Assembly (NCBI GenBank): GCA_949357655.1
Contig: CASHTG010000020.1
Coordinates: forward strand, 1,116,001-1,180,000
Direction of reading: 5' to 3'
Length of the DNA: 64,000 nucleotides
From: Parascedosporium putredinis
Lineage: Eukaryota; Ascomycota; Sordariomycetes; Microascales; Microascaceae
Position 1 is the first letter of the stretch; each line of letters opens with the position of its first letter. Shown here piece after piece: positions 34,441 through 47,310 of the stretch. The position numbers and the translations under genes were made by a program. The notes under the pieces were generated by a model. The model was given only the letters and a program-made list of their open reading frames with translations, was not told the origin of the DNA and did no database searches.

Positions 34441-37400
34441 CCCTGGATCTTGGTCCGTTGTGGTGGTCTCTTCGTAGATCCATCGCTTGATGATAGTGGG
34501 GGCTTGTTCCACGCGGAAATGATGATGACGCCGATCGCCAGAGAAGGACAGTCTGGTGTGTACTTTTATCAATCCTGTAATCTAGACGCCACTCACTTAG
34601 TTTTATAATACCCGATAGAGAATATCTAAGCCATACTTCGTTTCACCGTACACAACGTTTTTGGGGGTTGATGGTGCGAGTCTTGTTCGTAGATTGCTCA
34701 AAAGGGAGAATGATCTGAAGCACCGGGTGCCAGCAGATTCTGCAAGCCGCTTCCCTCCGGATCCCTACTCTTGACTGTCTGTCCAACTTCCTTCCACTCG
34801 CCTTGCTCTGTGTATTGCCCTCTAGGCTGACTTCCGTTCAAGCCAGGATGCTTACTTGTGGAGCCAGGTAGGACGATTCTTATTGCCTTTTCGGGGGACT
34901 GTAGCACCCTTTCGGGCTGTGGGCCAGGAAAGATGGCATTGGAAAAGGAATCCCTAGGACGATCCACCACGGTTTGCCCTGTTAGCCGATATGACGGGCT
35001 CAGTATCATGATTACATAGTACGTTGCGGGGGACCAGAGCTACACGACATGTATGAATGCAGCGAGAAGTGGATCCCCTTGAGCTGTCTACTGCAGGAAG
35101 TGAGCTGCTCCCAAGCCCGTATTTTTGGCATCTGCGCCATTTGTTGCCCTTCTTCTCTTGGGACCAGCTCGGTCTCTGCCACGGCTGGCTCTCAAACCTC
35201 TCGGTCTGCATACGATATCTGGCAAGCGCTTTTTCCGCTTCACGTATCTGCAGGTGGTACGTGATAACCTCTTCTCTTAGGCTCCTCGGGATCGGCATCA
35301 CCTTTAGAGGGGAAGCTCCTCCTCCCCTCTTTACCTTCCTCATCTCAGACATGGGACTTTGCATCGGGCACAATTTTGGGCCTCGACTGAATCAATGACA
35401 GATGAGGCCAAGAGTCGGGGCGACAAGGTGAGCCTCATAAGGATGGAGCAAAGGCACGACCAACCGCAACGACCATGAGAAAGAAAGCATCGGAATAGGC
35501 CATGACCATGAAAAGAGAAAGAGGAGAAGTGAAGGTCCAGCCCCAAAAGAGAAGCTGCCCCCTCTCCTCACTCATCACTCATCACTCACGGTCACTGATG
35601 CTGGCTGGTCAGGCCGCCCCGCCGGTCAGCAGATGCGCCTCGTATTCCCAGCGTCCAAGACTTGGGGTTCCTGTCTCTTTTGTTCCCTCTTTTCTTTTTC
35701 CCACCATTACTTTTCCGTCCCCCTTCTCATCTAGATCCCCTTTTTCCAGCAAAGAACCTGCCCTGTCTCGCACCCCTTCTCCACAAAAACTAGGGAACAA
35801 GGCCCCTCATCCCCGGTTCCAAGACTCCACTGCGGAATCAATTGGACGGAAACCCACCACGAACGTGGAACAGAAGAGGAACGGACCCTGCACGGCACTC
35901 GTGTTCCTCTTGTCGTCGTGGAGTGACCGTGGTATTTGGGGGCCGGGCTGAGCCGAACTAGGCCCTTTCCGGGAGGGGGGAGCTGGCAAAGAGCAAAGAC
36001 CAGAGGGGAGCGGGGCGCTGGAAGCTTGGCCCCTTGTGCTGCTTGTCTCGGTTGCTTTACCTTGTGCTCGACAGGAGATTGATTTGATCAATGGATCGAT
36101 TTGGCATGCCTACACAAGAGAGGGAAGGGGGTGCGTGGTGTGTGTGGGTGGGAGTGTCGATGCGGGCAGATGTGCAAGTGATGAAATTCGGTCTGGAGGT
36201 GGAGTGGTGTGTAGTTGCGGCTTGATGGGGTTGATGGGGGCGGTAGGGAGCAGATGGCGGTTGATTAGTTATTTTTCTCCTTGGCTGCACATGGCAATAC
36301 TATTGTTCCGTCGAGAAGCGCGCTGGCTGCACCTTCCTTGCGGTGTCCTGCGTGTCTTGCCTGCGTGGATTTGTCGTATACGAAGAGCAGGTACCGAGGT
36401 ATTCGAGGGGGAAGGCCTTACTCAGGAAACAGAAAATAGAAAAAGGAAAGAGCCCTGAGCGAGCTGGGAGGTGGAGTTTGCGCACGTAGAGAGATCAAGT
36501 CGCAATGGGATCAAATACGGGGGCCGGCACGGCAAAGAAGTTCGTCGTTTGGGCGTTTTTCGTTTTTTGTTTCCCTTCTCAATGCTCTTCCATTGAAGGC
36601 TAGGGAGTTGGGGTAGCGAGACTTATACACTAGCACCCGAATTATGCTATATTTAGTCGATCGGATCAGACAAGGCCCTGCCAGAGCCAGCCTAGCCAGC
36701 CTATAGCCAGCCATTTCATGCAGACACACCCCCATCAACTTGATCCGTGGGTGGGTTGAAATTCTTTGTTAGGCTCAGGGATCTGGCCTGTCGGGATACC
36801 GTTGCTTCGTACTCTAAATTCGCTGCCAAGTGGTCTTGGCGATCACCAGCCTATCAGATCGTCTACTTCATCCAACCTCATCCTTCTTTTGTTCCTTTTC
36901 TCGTATTGTATTATTTTCCCCCTCTCGACGCAAAGCTAGTGTCGAGCTCCCAATGTAGCTCGTACACCGAGACGAACATGGAGAAGCCCAAGGTGAATCA
37001 ACCCTCTAGAGAGATTTGGCATTGGTTCAATGCTCTCAGCACATACACATACACACATACCGACGAGGATGTGCAGCTAATGAACGGCCCGAAATATCAA
37101 ACGTAGATGCAAGAATAGCTCAATGGATGGCCTCTCCGAGTGAAAGTCATTAACGCAAGGCAGAAGGGCTCAACACCCGTCAATATTCACGCCCCCTCCC
37201 TCCCCCAATTTCTCCACTCGCAGTTCTGCTTTGCCTCTTCCGAGCAGCAGCGCTCTCTCTTCTCCCTTGTTCTTCTCCCTTGTTAGTGGTGGTTTCCACG
37301 GCGGAGAATGGTGCTCATCAGTGCTCCTCTTCGGGGTTGAGATGGATCTTTGGATGCCTTCCTCAATTTGGCAGGCGCATGCTGAAAATCTTCCCCGGAT

Positions 37401-40400
37401 TTGACGTAGTGTGCTGTTCCTTTCCAGGCTGAGCACCTTGCCTGATTTCAATATTTCCCACTGCTGCTTGCTGATCCCTTCCTACCAGGACCAGCGAGCC
37501 AATAACCCCCTTCTCACTCTTCCTTGACGTCTTGACGTCCAAACCATTGCACTTAATCCGCCGACTAATCTCACTCCGTTCGGTGAGTAAGGCAGTGGAC
37601 CTTGCCTAACCGTGGAAAAGGGCCTTCTCCCTTTCCGGTCTTATTTTTCAAAAACCTCTCTCACTTTTTTCTCCTTTGCATATTCCTATTGAATATGCCA
37701 CAAGAGGAAAGGGAACAGCTCAACGATCTTAGGTCAGCCCCATCCAGCCCTGTATTGATAGCGTGGGAAACTACGTCGGTCTTCGGACCTTGGGCGGCGG
37801 CGCGTGTGCGCGTGCGCGCGCATTCAGGTTTTGCCTTGGCCTGTTGGCGGTCCGCGGTCTGAAGCTTCCGGACCATTTCGGGCAAAGGATCGCATAGACC
37901 GGGGGGCTGAACGAAGCTTGAGCAGAATGAAGAGGATGCGGCTTTATTGCCCACCCCTTGTCTGATGACTTGGCTCCATCATGACCAAGGAAGAGAATAT
38001 AGCGCTATTAAAAGGAAGCAATAAAGAATCATCCAGCCATCACAGTGATGTCTGGTTGTCTCTCCATCTCCATATGCGTCGCTCAGCCAGCGATCAACAG
38101 TGCCGTGGCTTGCGCCGTGCGCCTGACTATTAGTTCGAATTTTGACCCGAGACAGGCAGTAAAAAGGGTTGAAGCGACACCACGGCGCTGGCGCGGATGA
38201 CATGCCGGTATTTGGATCCATCGAGTGCAACGGACGAATAGTAGCGCCACTGCATCAGATTGTGGAATTCTACAAATGTCATCGATTCGTCTTATTTAGA
38301 AGGGGGTGGTTTGACCGCGCCTCAAAGCTGTCATGCGCTGACCGCCTCGCTGTCGTGGCGCCTAAAAGAGGCCAGGCGACGTGCCGTGTCCCCCGAATCT
38401 ACAGATTCCCGGGGAGAGGTAGCGAGGTGCCGTGAAAGGTGGGTTTAAAAATAATCAAGCAAGACGCGCCAATAGGTGAGCGGAAAGAGGAGAGCGAGAC
38501 AGAGATGGCACAAGGTGTTTGTGTGTGTGTGTGTGCGGGCAAGTACAGGAACTCGCTGCTCGTTTATGGGGCTTCTGCTTTGATTACTTTAGGAGAACAA
38601 GGTTGGCAGATCAATCCATACGGAATGCAAGACGATTGAATGCCCTCTCGCTCTTTCGCTTCCCTTTTCTCCCTGCGCCACGTTTTCGAGATGAAGCAGC
38701 CCTCTACTGATTCCTCGGCAATCCTTGCCTTGAGCCTTACGTGGAAATCCATCCATCCACATGGATCCATCCATCTCGTGGTCCGGAGGGATCAAACGTC
38801 CATGTATTACACTCCACGAGCTAGCGTAACATGTATTCTCCGACGATCATTAATCTTTGCGGGGTTGCTGGTAGGTCCACGACCGAGGGCGAGGAAGGAT
38901 CCCCGGGACGTCAATGGGGAAGACGGAACGGGGGTTTTTCTCTTTCGAAGCAGCAGTGCTCCTTTTTCTCGCCATCAATGCCTTGCCAGGCCAAGCGAGA
39001 ATCCACCCTCGTTCCCCCATGAAATCCATCCTGCCCCAACCCAATCCACACGAACAATGGATCGGCGATCCATCCCCAAGGCTGTCTCGGGCTCTGCTCA
39101 CCCCCTCCTCCCCTTTCCGTTAAGTTTTGTCTAAACCTCATACGCCACTTCTGGATCACAAAATCAACAATGCCAAACAGAACCCAAAAGGCCCCCTAAA
39201 AATAGCAAGCACTTGGCGAAGGGGGTTTTCGGTTCTTTCTAGGTTACACATGTCTTCGACTTCGTCTTCTTAGTGCCGCTTTTTCTTTTGTTTTCCGTCC
39301 TTTCTGACGTGAGAATGGGAACGAGGCGAGGAGCAAGGATTGATCCACTGTACTGGTCCTAGATATTGATCCTTGGATGTCTGCTCCTGTGCCAATGTCA
39401 TATACGTCCCTCGGCAAACTTGGCAGTTCGTCTTAGACGTCCCTCATGACCAAACACACATACGTCCACCTTCTAAGAGACCGTCAGATCAAACCCTCTT
39501 TTTCCGCTTGGGACGCAGAATATGCAAACCCCTGCTCCATTGCTATTATGCCGTTTTCCAATACGGCCTTGGCCAAAAGCTCCGGGACCTCTATCCCTCC
39601 CCCGCCAGCCCCCTTCGCAACAACACCCACGACCGTCGAACAAGCTTTTTCCTCTCCCTTCGCCTGCGCCGCCATCATGGCCCCCCTCCCCGGTCTCCGT
39701 ATCCCCACATCGATCACCTTCTACGCTTATTTTCGTCTCCCCCTCCCCTTCCGTGCCCGAGTCTCCCTAGCATCACGCCTCTTGCTTTTCCCGTATTCCA
39801 CGCCCTGCCTTTCTCCAACCTTTTCTTTTCGTATACGCCCCTTTCCCCCTTCCCCACCCCCTTGAACCACCTGCCTCTCTTCCCCTATTCCTTTTCTGAT
39901 CCCAAGGAAAAGAATAATAGAGACAAGCGAGGGGAGGAAAGACCGTGCTTTAGCTACCAAAAGGAAAAGAGAGATTGGGAATGTATAATCTCCCGACTCC
40001 GCCTCCACCTATAGTGTCTCGCCGAAACGGCCAGGAAAGCCCAACCAGAGAAAGAAAATGTGTACTACACCTCAGGACCTAAAGCTCGACCTTGGAGGAG
40101 CTCCTTCGCTCCCTCCACTCCTCCCGGAATAGGTAACAAGAGACCCAAACGTGGATCGCTGAGAACAAAGAGGGCATCAAGCTGTATACGGGTTACAGAT
40201 ATACATGTGAGCAAAATATCACAGTGACAGCTACAAGAAAACAATACTATTCAGAGGGAAGCGAGAGGAGCATGGTCTCCGCAACGACGTTGATTGGGGA
40301 AGCTAGGCCTTGTCAAGGACCCGAGGGGGACCCCAGACAAGACAAGTAGAACATGGTAGATCGAGGGAGCAAGAGGGGCAACCCAGACAGAGCTACATAC

Positions 40401-41106
40401 ACGAGGTGGACCAAGCTGCATCGTCCGCGCCCTCCACACCGATTCCAGCCCTTCTCCTTCTATACCCCCATATTCCTCGCTCGGAAGTGGAAAACGGTTC
40501 TCGCCGGGAAGTAGGGCGACGGGGAGGAGGGTGTTAGTTCATGACGTCGCGGTACTCACCGCGCCTCCGTTAACCGCGCCCCCCTCTCCCCCTTTCAACT
40601 ACACCACCACTACCACTCTCTTCCGCGACGGCGTCAGTCCAGAGACTACCGTCGACTTGACACACGCCTCCCCCACACTGCCACGCCCCTCCCTTCCCTC
40701 ACTCCATCCCGCCTTTCTTTTCCTTCGGTCAGCCCATGCCGTGGGGCTCGTAGCACGACCTTGCTTCTCATCCTCGTGCCTTACCGTCTTCGTATGCGGA
40801 TAGCAAAGGCTACCAATCCCGGGAGCTGAAGCTGAGTGCGAGAACAAGGGAAGCGAAGGAGAGAGAGAGCGAGAGAGAGTCTAATACATGGTCTACGAAA
40901 GGAAGCAAGACTCGCAAGAGACAAAATTCATCATTCAAGATCCATCTATATAAACCACCCCTTCCTCGTCCTTTCCTTCTCTATCCTTCTCTTCTCCTCA
41001 TCCTCATCATCAGCATCATCCAACAGCTTCTTCCTCTACAACCACAACCCAAACAACTCAACAGACCTTTCCCACAAAGTCTTCCCAAAACCCCCAACCA
41101 ACCAAA
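34441..41106. other. 6.7 kb gene-poor region
   Basis: The longest gap in the window. No gene can be supported. On the minus strand two overlapping frames (34698-35009 and 34954-35373) have more protein-like composition than the rest, with EVITYHLQIREAEKALARYR in the upstream one, but they show no known motif. A short GT repeat lies at 38518-38536. C/T-rich blocks at 39580-39900 and 40560-40720 resemble leaders. Confidence 0.4.
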
Positions 41107-41395
41107 ATGTACTTCACCACCGTCGTCCTCTCCACCTTCGCCGCCCTCGCGGTCGCCAACCCTCTCTCTCCTCCTCAAGTGCAAGCCCGCCACCTACTCT
41201 TGCGCCGGTGCCGGCGGCTGGCAGGTCTGTGACACCCAGGGTGTCTGGCAGGTAAGACAACTTCTTCCAAACCTTCACCATCATCTTTGAAAAGCATGGC
41301 TGACGCAGGTTTTCAACCCCCAATAGTACGGCGGCAACTGCCCCCAAGACCAAGTGCTACTTCAACGAGGTCAACCAGTCCCCTACTGCATCTAA
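41107..41395 (+). CDS. Small secreted cysteine-rich protein (candidate effector)
   Basis: A two-exon gene (41107-41251, 41327-41395) of about 72 residues once C-run deletions are allowed for. The start MYFTTVVLSTFAALAVANPL is a signal peptide with a likely cut after VANP or nearby. The mature part reads KCKPATYSCAGAGGWQVCDT, then GVWQ, the splice junction, YGGNCPP, KTKCYF and a C-terminal SPYCI. This gives six cysteines, enough for three disulfides. I recall similar small secreted proteins with the KCxPATYxC...WQVCDT pattern in Magnaporthe and Fusarium genomes; none known to me has an assigned function. Frame changes are needed near 41170 (two bases), 41344 and 41388. The intron has a GTAAGA donor and an AATAG acceptor. 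Confidence 0.72.
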
Positions 41396-42486
41396 GCGGC
41401 CTCTTCGAGGCCCCGCCGCCTCCTCCTCCACCTCCCAAGTGCCATCCCGAAATCACGGACATCATAGAGCTTGGAACGACTGGAAGGGATCATGGCGGTG
41501 ACTTTTTAGACTATGGATCGAATCCCGAACTGCTGTTTCTGGTGACGAGATGGTGCCTGTCTGTTGTTGCGTGGTTTGGTGTCTCCCATCATTTTGGGCT
41601 TCTCAACTATCCTTAACGTTTTAATTATGGATCAGTCCCTTTTAGACCGGGGCGATTCGGATTGCTGAACAGTATGATGAATAATATATACACTCATACT
41701 CATATACACATTCAATCTTACTCTTCTCGTGAAGCATTTGACCGGGTCTCGTACTGCGTTCGCTCGTCTCGTGGCGATTTACTAACAATCGCCGGCCTGC
41801 GCAATGGTCCTTTCCGATGATTCCGCCACTGGGAATGCTCGTCAGCTCTGCTTGTTTCATCTAACCAAAGACAGGTAGAGGAGCATTACAGCACTTTCAC
41901 TCTGGAACTCAGGCACTAAATTGGGAATTGGGATGGCTAACACAAGCGGCCGTGTTCAAGTCTAGCTGCAAAAACAAGGAGAAGTGTACAAATAGACAAG
42001 GATAATCATAACGAACAACACCTGGCATGATCCGCGCCGTGGCGCTGGCGGTAAGGCCGTAACCCAATATCGCCATTATCATTAAGCCCGTGGCTCCCCC
42101 TCCCGATCAAACGATTCCAGCCCTAGGCTGGCGTTGGAGCGGGGACTAGAGGAGACAGCTCTAGCTCCCCGGAGGCACCCCGGTCGGAAGCCAAGGGAAT
42201 AAGGCATTGCACCACGGAAACGGCTTCTGCAGATGCGAGCGCTGCGGTTCTCGCCTTAATAAGATAGGAGAAGGCTAGAAGACCAAAATCGTAATTTCAA
42301 ATACATCAACCTCATCCCCTTCGCCTTCTCCGCTGCCCCTGCCTGGCTTGGCCGACGTTTCGTTCGTCCGCTGTGAAACTGGCATCTCTGGGCAACTTTA
42401 CGGCCATCCCCACATAGTATCATGATCCGAAACGCCAAAACCCAAAGCCCGGTACGTCGGGAGGAAATATCTCGTCATCGGTTCGC
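41396..42486. other. Gap between convergent genes
   Basis: About 1.1 kb between the stop of the secreted-protein gene and the stop of Atg8. No gene seen; a run of C-rich sequence at 42080-42190 has no recognisable structure. Confidence 0.45.
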
Positions 42487-43249
42487 TTAAGCGGTCTCAA
42501 AGTCGCCGAAAGTGTTCTCTCCAGAGTACGTGATGTATAGGAATCTGCACCATCATGTTAGTATCCTTTGCATCGCGAATGAGAAGAAGAGGGGAACTAG
42601 CGAAACATACCCATCCTCGTCCTTGTGCTCAGCATAGATGCTGCTCATGAGCGCCGCCGTAGGGGAGGACCTCATCGACGAAGATGAAGATGGCCTTCTC
42701 GGGAGAGAGCTTGATGCGCTTCCTGATGACGTAGACAAACTGGCCTACGGTAAGATCTGCGGGGACAAGGTACTTCTTCTTGTCAATCGTGGCGATGTCG
42801 CTCTTCTCGACCTTCTCGCAGATGACCTATTGGAACAATTATGGGTCAGCATATTATACTCGTTTGATTTCTTCTTTGATGGAGGGTTGTGCAAATCGCG
42901 GTGCAACATGGTTTCGACGCCGGAAAAGAGCGGGATGGCGGTGAGGAGGCTGAACGACCTCTTGAACATTGTTCCAGACCGCCTCGCTGCCCATCCCCTT
43001 GCGTTGAACGAGAAGAGGTCGCGAAAAAAGGGGATTCGTGTGTATTTGCAAAAGAAAAGCGAAAGGGAAAAGAAAGCCACGAAAGCAAGGGAATAAACAA
43101 ATACGTGAACGGCGATCAAAGGGGATCTCAACAAGAAGTCGACGGCGACTACTACTTACAGGAATGCGGTCGGCATACTTCTGTCGGATGCGTTCGGCCT
43201 CGGCCTTTCGCTTCTCGAAAGGGTGCTCGTCCTTAAACTTGGATCGCAT
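42487..43249 (-). CDS. ATG8: Autophagy ubiquitin-like protein Atg8
   Basis: Atg8 is conjugated to phosphatidylethanolamine and drives autophagosome growth and cargo capture. Exons read 43249-43160, 42826-42611 and 42544-42487. Exon 1 gives [20 protein letters not shown] to ADRIP. Exon 2 gives [20 protein letters not shown] and the ubiquitin fold with [20 protein letters not shown]. Exon 3 gives [18 protein letters not shown]. Gly116 is the conjugation site; DFETA is the five-residue tail that Atg4 removes. The frame breaks in exon 2 at about 42669-42672. Two C are missing from a C run within the expected EVLPPTAAL, after which [13 protein letters not shown] reads correctly. With them the protein is 121 residues. 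The near-perfect family match on both sides makes a pseudogene unlikely. Confidence 0.97.
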
Positions 43250-45436
43250 TGTGGATGGGAGTTTTGGAAGTTTCGTGAGTTTGAATATTAAAAAAGAGGG
43301 AAAAGAGGAGTTGAGTCGATTCGATCGGTGGAGGTAAAAGGAGTTGAAGAGTTGAAGTTGGAAAGAGTAGGCAGCAGGCCTGGTGGAGTAGCGGGGGTTT
43401 AGAGGCTGGTCTGCCGCAGGAACGGTTGTGGTGATGTCAGCGGAAAGGAATGGGGCAAGGCCAGAAGGGTACAGAAGGGGAAAGGGGGCAATAAAGGGAT
43501 AGGAAAGTGGTGCTGGGACTCCCGCCCCGGAAAATGGGAAAATGAGGCAAGAACAAAGTACTTGGGAGATAAGCAGGCCTTGCCTGGAGGCAGCAGGCAG
43601 GCAGCCCGCCCAAGGAAGAAACAGAGCGTATTAGCAAGCAAGCTCCTTGCACTGGGCCGGTGATGGCGAGTTGACTGAGAAAGAGCGACTGACGGGAGAC
43701 TCAGAAAGGTGGGGTCAGGCGCGTTGGGGCAGCATGAGTGAAGTTCAACACAAAGTAGCTCCCAAGTAGACTTCAAATGAGAGCCCACCCTGGCCCTGCG
43801 AGGGCAGTGCCTAGAGCCGGAGCCTGGTCGAGTCACTGAAAGTGTGGCAGGACACAGAGAGGGGGAGTGTGACATGGGTAGTGACATCAGCAACCTCATT
43901 CGTCAGTAGAATGAGGGGCAAGAGGTCAGTCCGATTCTTCCAGACCTGTCTTCCCGTGAACTGGACGCTGTTAGTCATACTCCACCCTGCCGCCGCGATA
44001 GCGGCTGGACAGGAACGGCAAGGACGCGAGAAGACGACTCAATGAAATGCGCCAAAGTCGCCTTGTCCAGCTGACGCCATTTCACGAGAGACCAGTTCCA
44101 GAAGGGAGGTCATTACGGGCATTGCATTGTGACTCTAGGTTACCCCATCAGGAAACATGGAAGAAATTGTGTTGCGCACCGGCTTTCATGACTTGCCACA
44201 CCGGATTCTGAATATCAGAGGGACCGGTTTGACTTAGGTTACGCTCGTGACCAAACCTGGTGTTCATGTATTCAACAAAGCCGCCCCTTCCGAATCTGTC
44301 ATTTAGCAGTCCCAGTTTGGCCTTCTCGGAATGAGGTCGAACCTTCCTGATCTTTGGCCGCCCCATCCTCAGCTCCCAATCTAGGCTTATGAATCAATCC
44401 GCTTCACAGTCTTATTAATCATTATGGGGCTGAAGAGAAGGGCGAAATAGCTGACTATCGGAACTGAGAACCTCTATTCTATTTTCATCAGATGCCAAAC
44501 GCATCCCCCTGTATCATACCTTGGAGAATCGTCGATACCTCCGTCCGTTTGGCATCGTGTTGGATCACGTGATTCGAACAGGCCCAGGCCCGCGGAGGTC
44601 GATGATTTCTGCTCACCGGCCGTGGTACAGCCAGCCTGGTCCACGATATAAACATTGGAATAATATGAAGGCGAGGCTTGCTGCGAAGAGCATTGGGTGT
44701 GGGTCGCAGCCAATCTGGGAAGAATGGTCTTTCCAGGGCTGGAGATGTCGTGGACATGGGGTGTGTGAGTTCTCTGGAGCTTGACCTCTTCTCTTCACCA
44801 ATAGGGCCCGACTACTGAGGTATTCCTTGAACAATTCGAACCTCTTAATACCGTAAACATTTTGAGCTTAGGTATCAATAAAAATGGCACCGAAAATAAA
44901 GATAGAAAAAGATTGCAGGTGAAAGAACGATAGACCAGTCTCTTGTCGATCAAAAGAGGCCAAGCTGAATTGGGAGCTGACCTGCATTGGTGGGGCGGGA
45001 GCTTGGCAAATGGCCGGCAGCTTCCATCTGCAGGTTCACAGCACTGTGAGAGCCCTCTCACAACAAGAGGTGGAGTTCTCCGTGTCGAGAAAGCCAGGAA
45101 CCCTCGGCCGTTGGAACAAACGACACAGGCTAGGACGATTGCTCCTTTACAAAGACTCGAAAGTATCGCACGACCTCCTCGCTTAGCCTGCGAACCCCGA
45201 CGAAAATATTGGCCGCGTCAAAGCCGGCACCCTCCGCGGAACAAGGCCCTCGCCTGCTCGACCAAGTTGTACGAAAATTTGCTGTCAAAGTGGCCCGATA
45301 CACATCCGTCCAGTGGCGACATCGTTCGATCCCCCACCACCATTGAATCCAAGCACTTTCGAAACGAAGCTCCCCAAGCACCTTGCAGGCATCCTATAGC
45401 AAGCCATCAGTTTAAATACCTTTTGCTGTCGCGAAA
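43250..45436. other. 2.2 kb between Atg8 and HEM13
   Basis: Contains the Atg8 promoter and the promoter and leader of the coproporphyrinogen oxidase gene. Several open frames overlap on both strands between 44470 and 45460 but none shows a known motif or a clear start and splice pattern. Confidence 0.45.
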
Positions 45437-46783
45437 ATGCTATCCCAACGTCAATTGCTAAGGCTCTCAAGCCGCCAGGTCAAATATTGTGCGAACCGGA
45501 GTGGAATACGACGAACTTTCTCAACAATCAACCCCAGGTCTCCCGGCTCTTCAAAGAGCACCACTCCTCTTCTAACCACCATTGGCGCCGGAGCTGTAGT
45601 CTCTGCTGCCATTGCCTTCACAATGGTATGGGAAATCTTCCTTCTGAATACTTGTCTTGCTCCTTGAATGTGGCCCTCCAACGTTCTCTTTGCTAGTGCT
45701 ATGTGTGTGTGTGCTGTGCAAGCGTGGCTAATCTGACCCTCACCAACCCCTCCAGGCTACGCAAGAACCCGCGAAACTCGATGTTCAAAAGCTCAGGCTA
45801 GCCGAGCGCGATGACGAAGCCAAGGCGCAAAAGTCCGTTGACGATAATTCCCCATGCGCCTCCGCATGGAGAAGTTTATCAAGGAACAACAGCAGGCGAT
45901 TGTCGCGGGCCTCGAGGAACTTGATGGCCAAAAGTTCCGCACGGATGAGTGGAAGCGCCCAGGCGGCGGAGGCGGCATCACATGTGTACTTCAGGACGGA
46001 AACGTCTTCGAGAAGGCCGGCGTGGCCGTGAGCGTTGTCTACGGAACCCTACCTAAACCGGCCATTGCCTCGATGAGGGCCAATCACAAGTCTCTTGCCA
46101 CGGACGCCGAGTCTCTCGACTTCTTCGCTGCCGGCTTGAGCTTGGTTATCCATCCTAAGAATCCCATGGCGCCCACGGTGCACCTCAACTACCGGTACTT
46201 CGAGACGTGTCGCGAGGATGGCTCGAGCCAGGCCTGGTGGTTCGGCGGAGGCGAGGATCTGACACCTTCATACCTCTTTGAGGAGGACGCCGTGCACTTC
46301 CACAAGACCATCAAGGATGTCTGCGACAAGCACGACCAGACCTACTACCCGCGCTTCAAGAAGTGGTGCGACGAGTACTTCTACATCAAACACCGTGGAG
46401 AGTCCCGTGGCGTAGGCGGCATCTTCTTTGACGACCTTGACGAGACTGAAGCAAGCGCCGAAAAGACCTTTGCCTTCATCCAGGACGGCCTCAAGTCCTT
46501 CCTTCCTTCCTATCTCCCCATCATGCAAAAGCGCAAGGATATGCCCTTCACCGAGGCCCAGAAGGAATGGCAGCAGATCCGCCGGGGTCGCTATGTCGAG
46601 TTCAACCTTGTCCACGATCGCGGCACAGCCTTCGGCCTCAACACCCCCGGCTCTAGGGTCGAGAGTATTCTCATGAGCTTGCCCGTTACGGCGACGTGGA
46701 AATACATGCACACCCCTGAACCTGGAACGCCTGAGCAAGATCTCCTCGACGTATTGAGGAACCCCAAAGATTGGGTGAAATAG
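45437..46783 (+). CDS. HEM13: Coproporphyrinogen III oxidase (haem biosynthesis)
   Basis: Oxygen-dependent oxidative decarboxylation of coproporphyrinogen III to protoporphyrinogen IX. Exon 1 (45437-45625, 63 codons) has a basic mitochondrial-type presequence and a hydrophobic stretch with TIGAGAVVSAAIAFTM. Exon 2 (45756-46783) carries the whole enzyme domain: GGGGGITCVLQDGNVFEKAG, FGGGEDLTPSYLFEEDA, WCDEYFYIKHRGESRGVGG and RRGRYVEFNLVHDRGTAFGL, ending with NPKDWVK and TAG 46781-46783. One C is missing from the CCC run at about 45851-45853, so the start of exon 2 and the domain are in different frames. With it the protein is 405 residues. Yeast Hem13 is cytosolic and lacks such an extension; here import to the mitochondrial intermembrane space is inferred from the presequence plus membrane-like segment. 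Confidence 0.97.
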
Positions 46784-47310
46784 TGGTCACACTCTTGGGT
46801 CTGAGACCCTGTGTATTTTATGAGAACTGGCACCTCATTTCCTTTGTTTTAAACTCCTTTTGTTGTGGCATATGTACCATAGAGCCTTGATGGATATATG
46901 TTGGATGTATGTATATTATGAGCCAGTAATGTAGAGAAGGCGAAGAAAACGGAAAAGCTCTGAAATTCTAGTAGCCCATTGGATAAATCTACTTTGTATC
47001 TCACAAACTACTCGTCGATAAATCTCTTCAGTTCGTGGTTGCATCTTTCAGATTCGAATCGGATATGCTTTCAGTTGTCTTGAGCCCAATTGGTGCGGGC
47101 ACATCAACATTGAGTTTAAGCCAGACATGCCAGCAACCCACCGAGTTATTCTTCCACCAAACAACTTCACCAAGATACCTCGAAGTAGATGGAACTCATC
47201 TTTTGCGCAACTCGCACACGCAAGCAAGCCCATAGTACTTACTACCTGGGTGAAATAAAGCTACACTCGTCCTCCCCGCCCCGCCCTGTCTCGCACCAGG
47301 AAACCCGCTC
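46784..47310. other. Gap between HEM13 and the SWIM-domain gene
   Basis: About 530 bases, T-rich at first, with no gene. The two genes point the same way, so this holds the HEM13 3' UTR and the next promoter. Confidence 0.45.

Noticed and set aside
44470..45461. Overlapping frames upstream of HEM13 as a separate gene
   Set aside because: Composition is not protein-like in one consistent frame, no family motif, and the region must hold the HEM13 promoter and leader.
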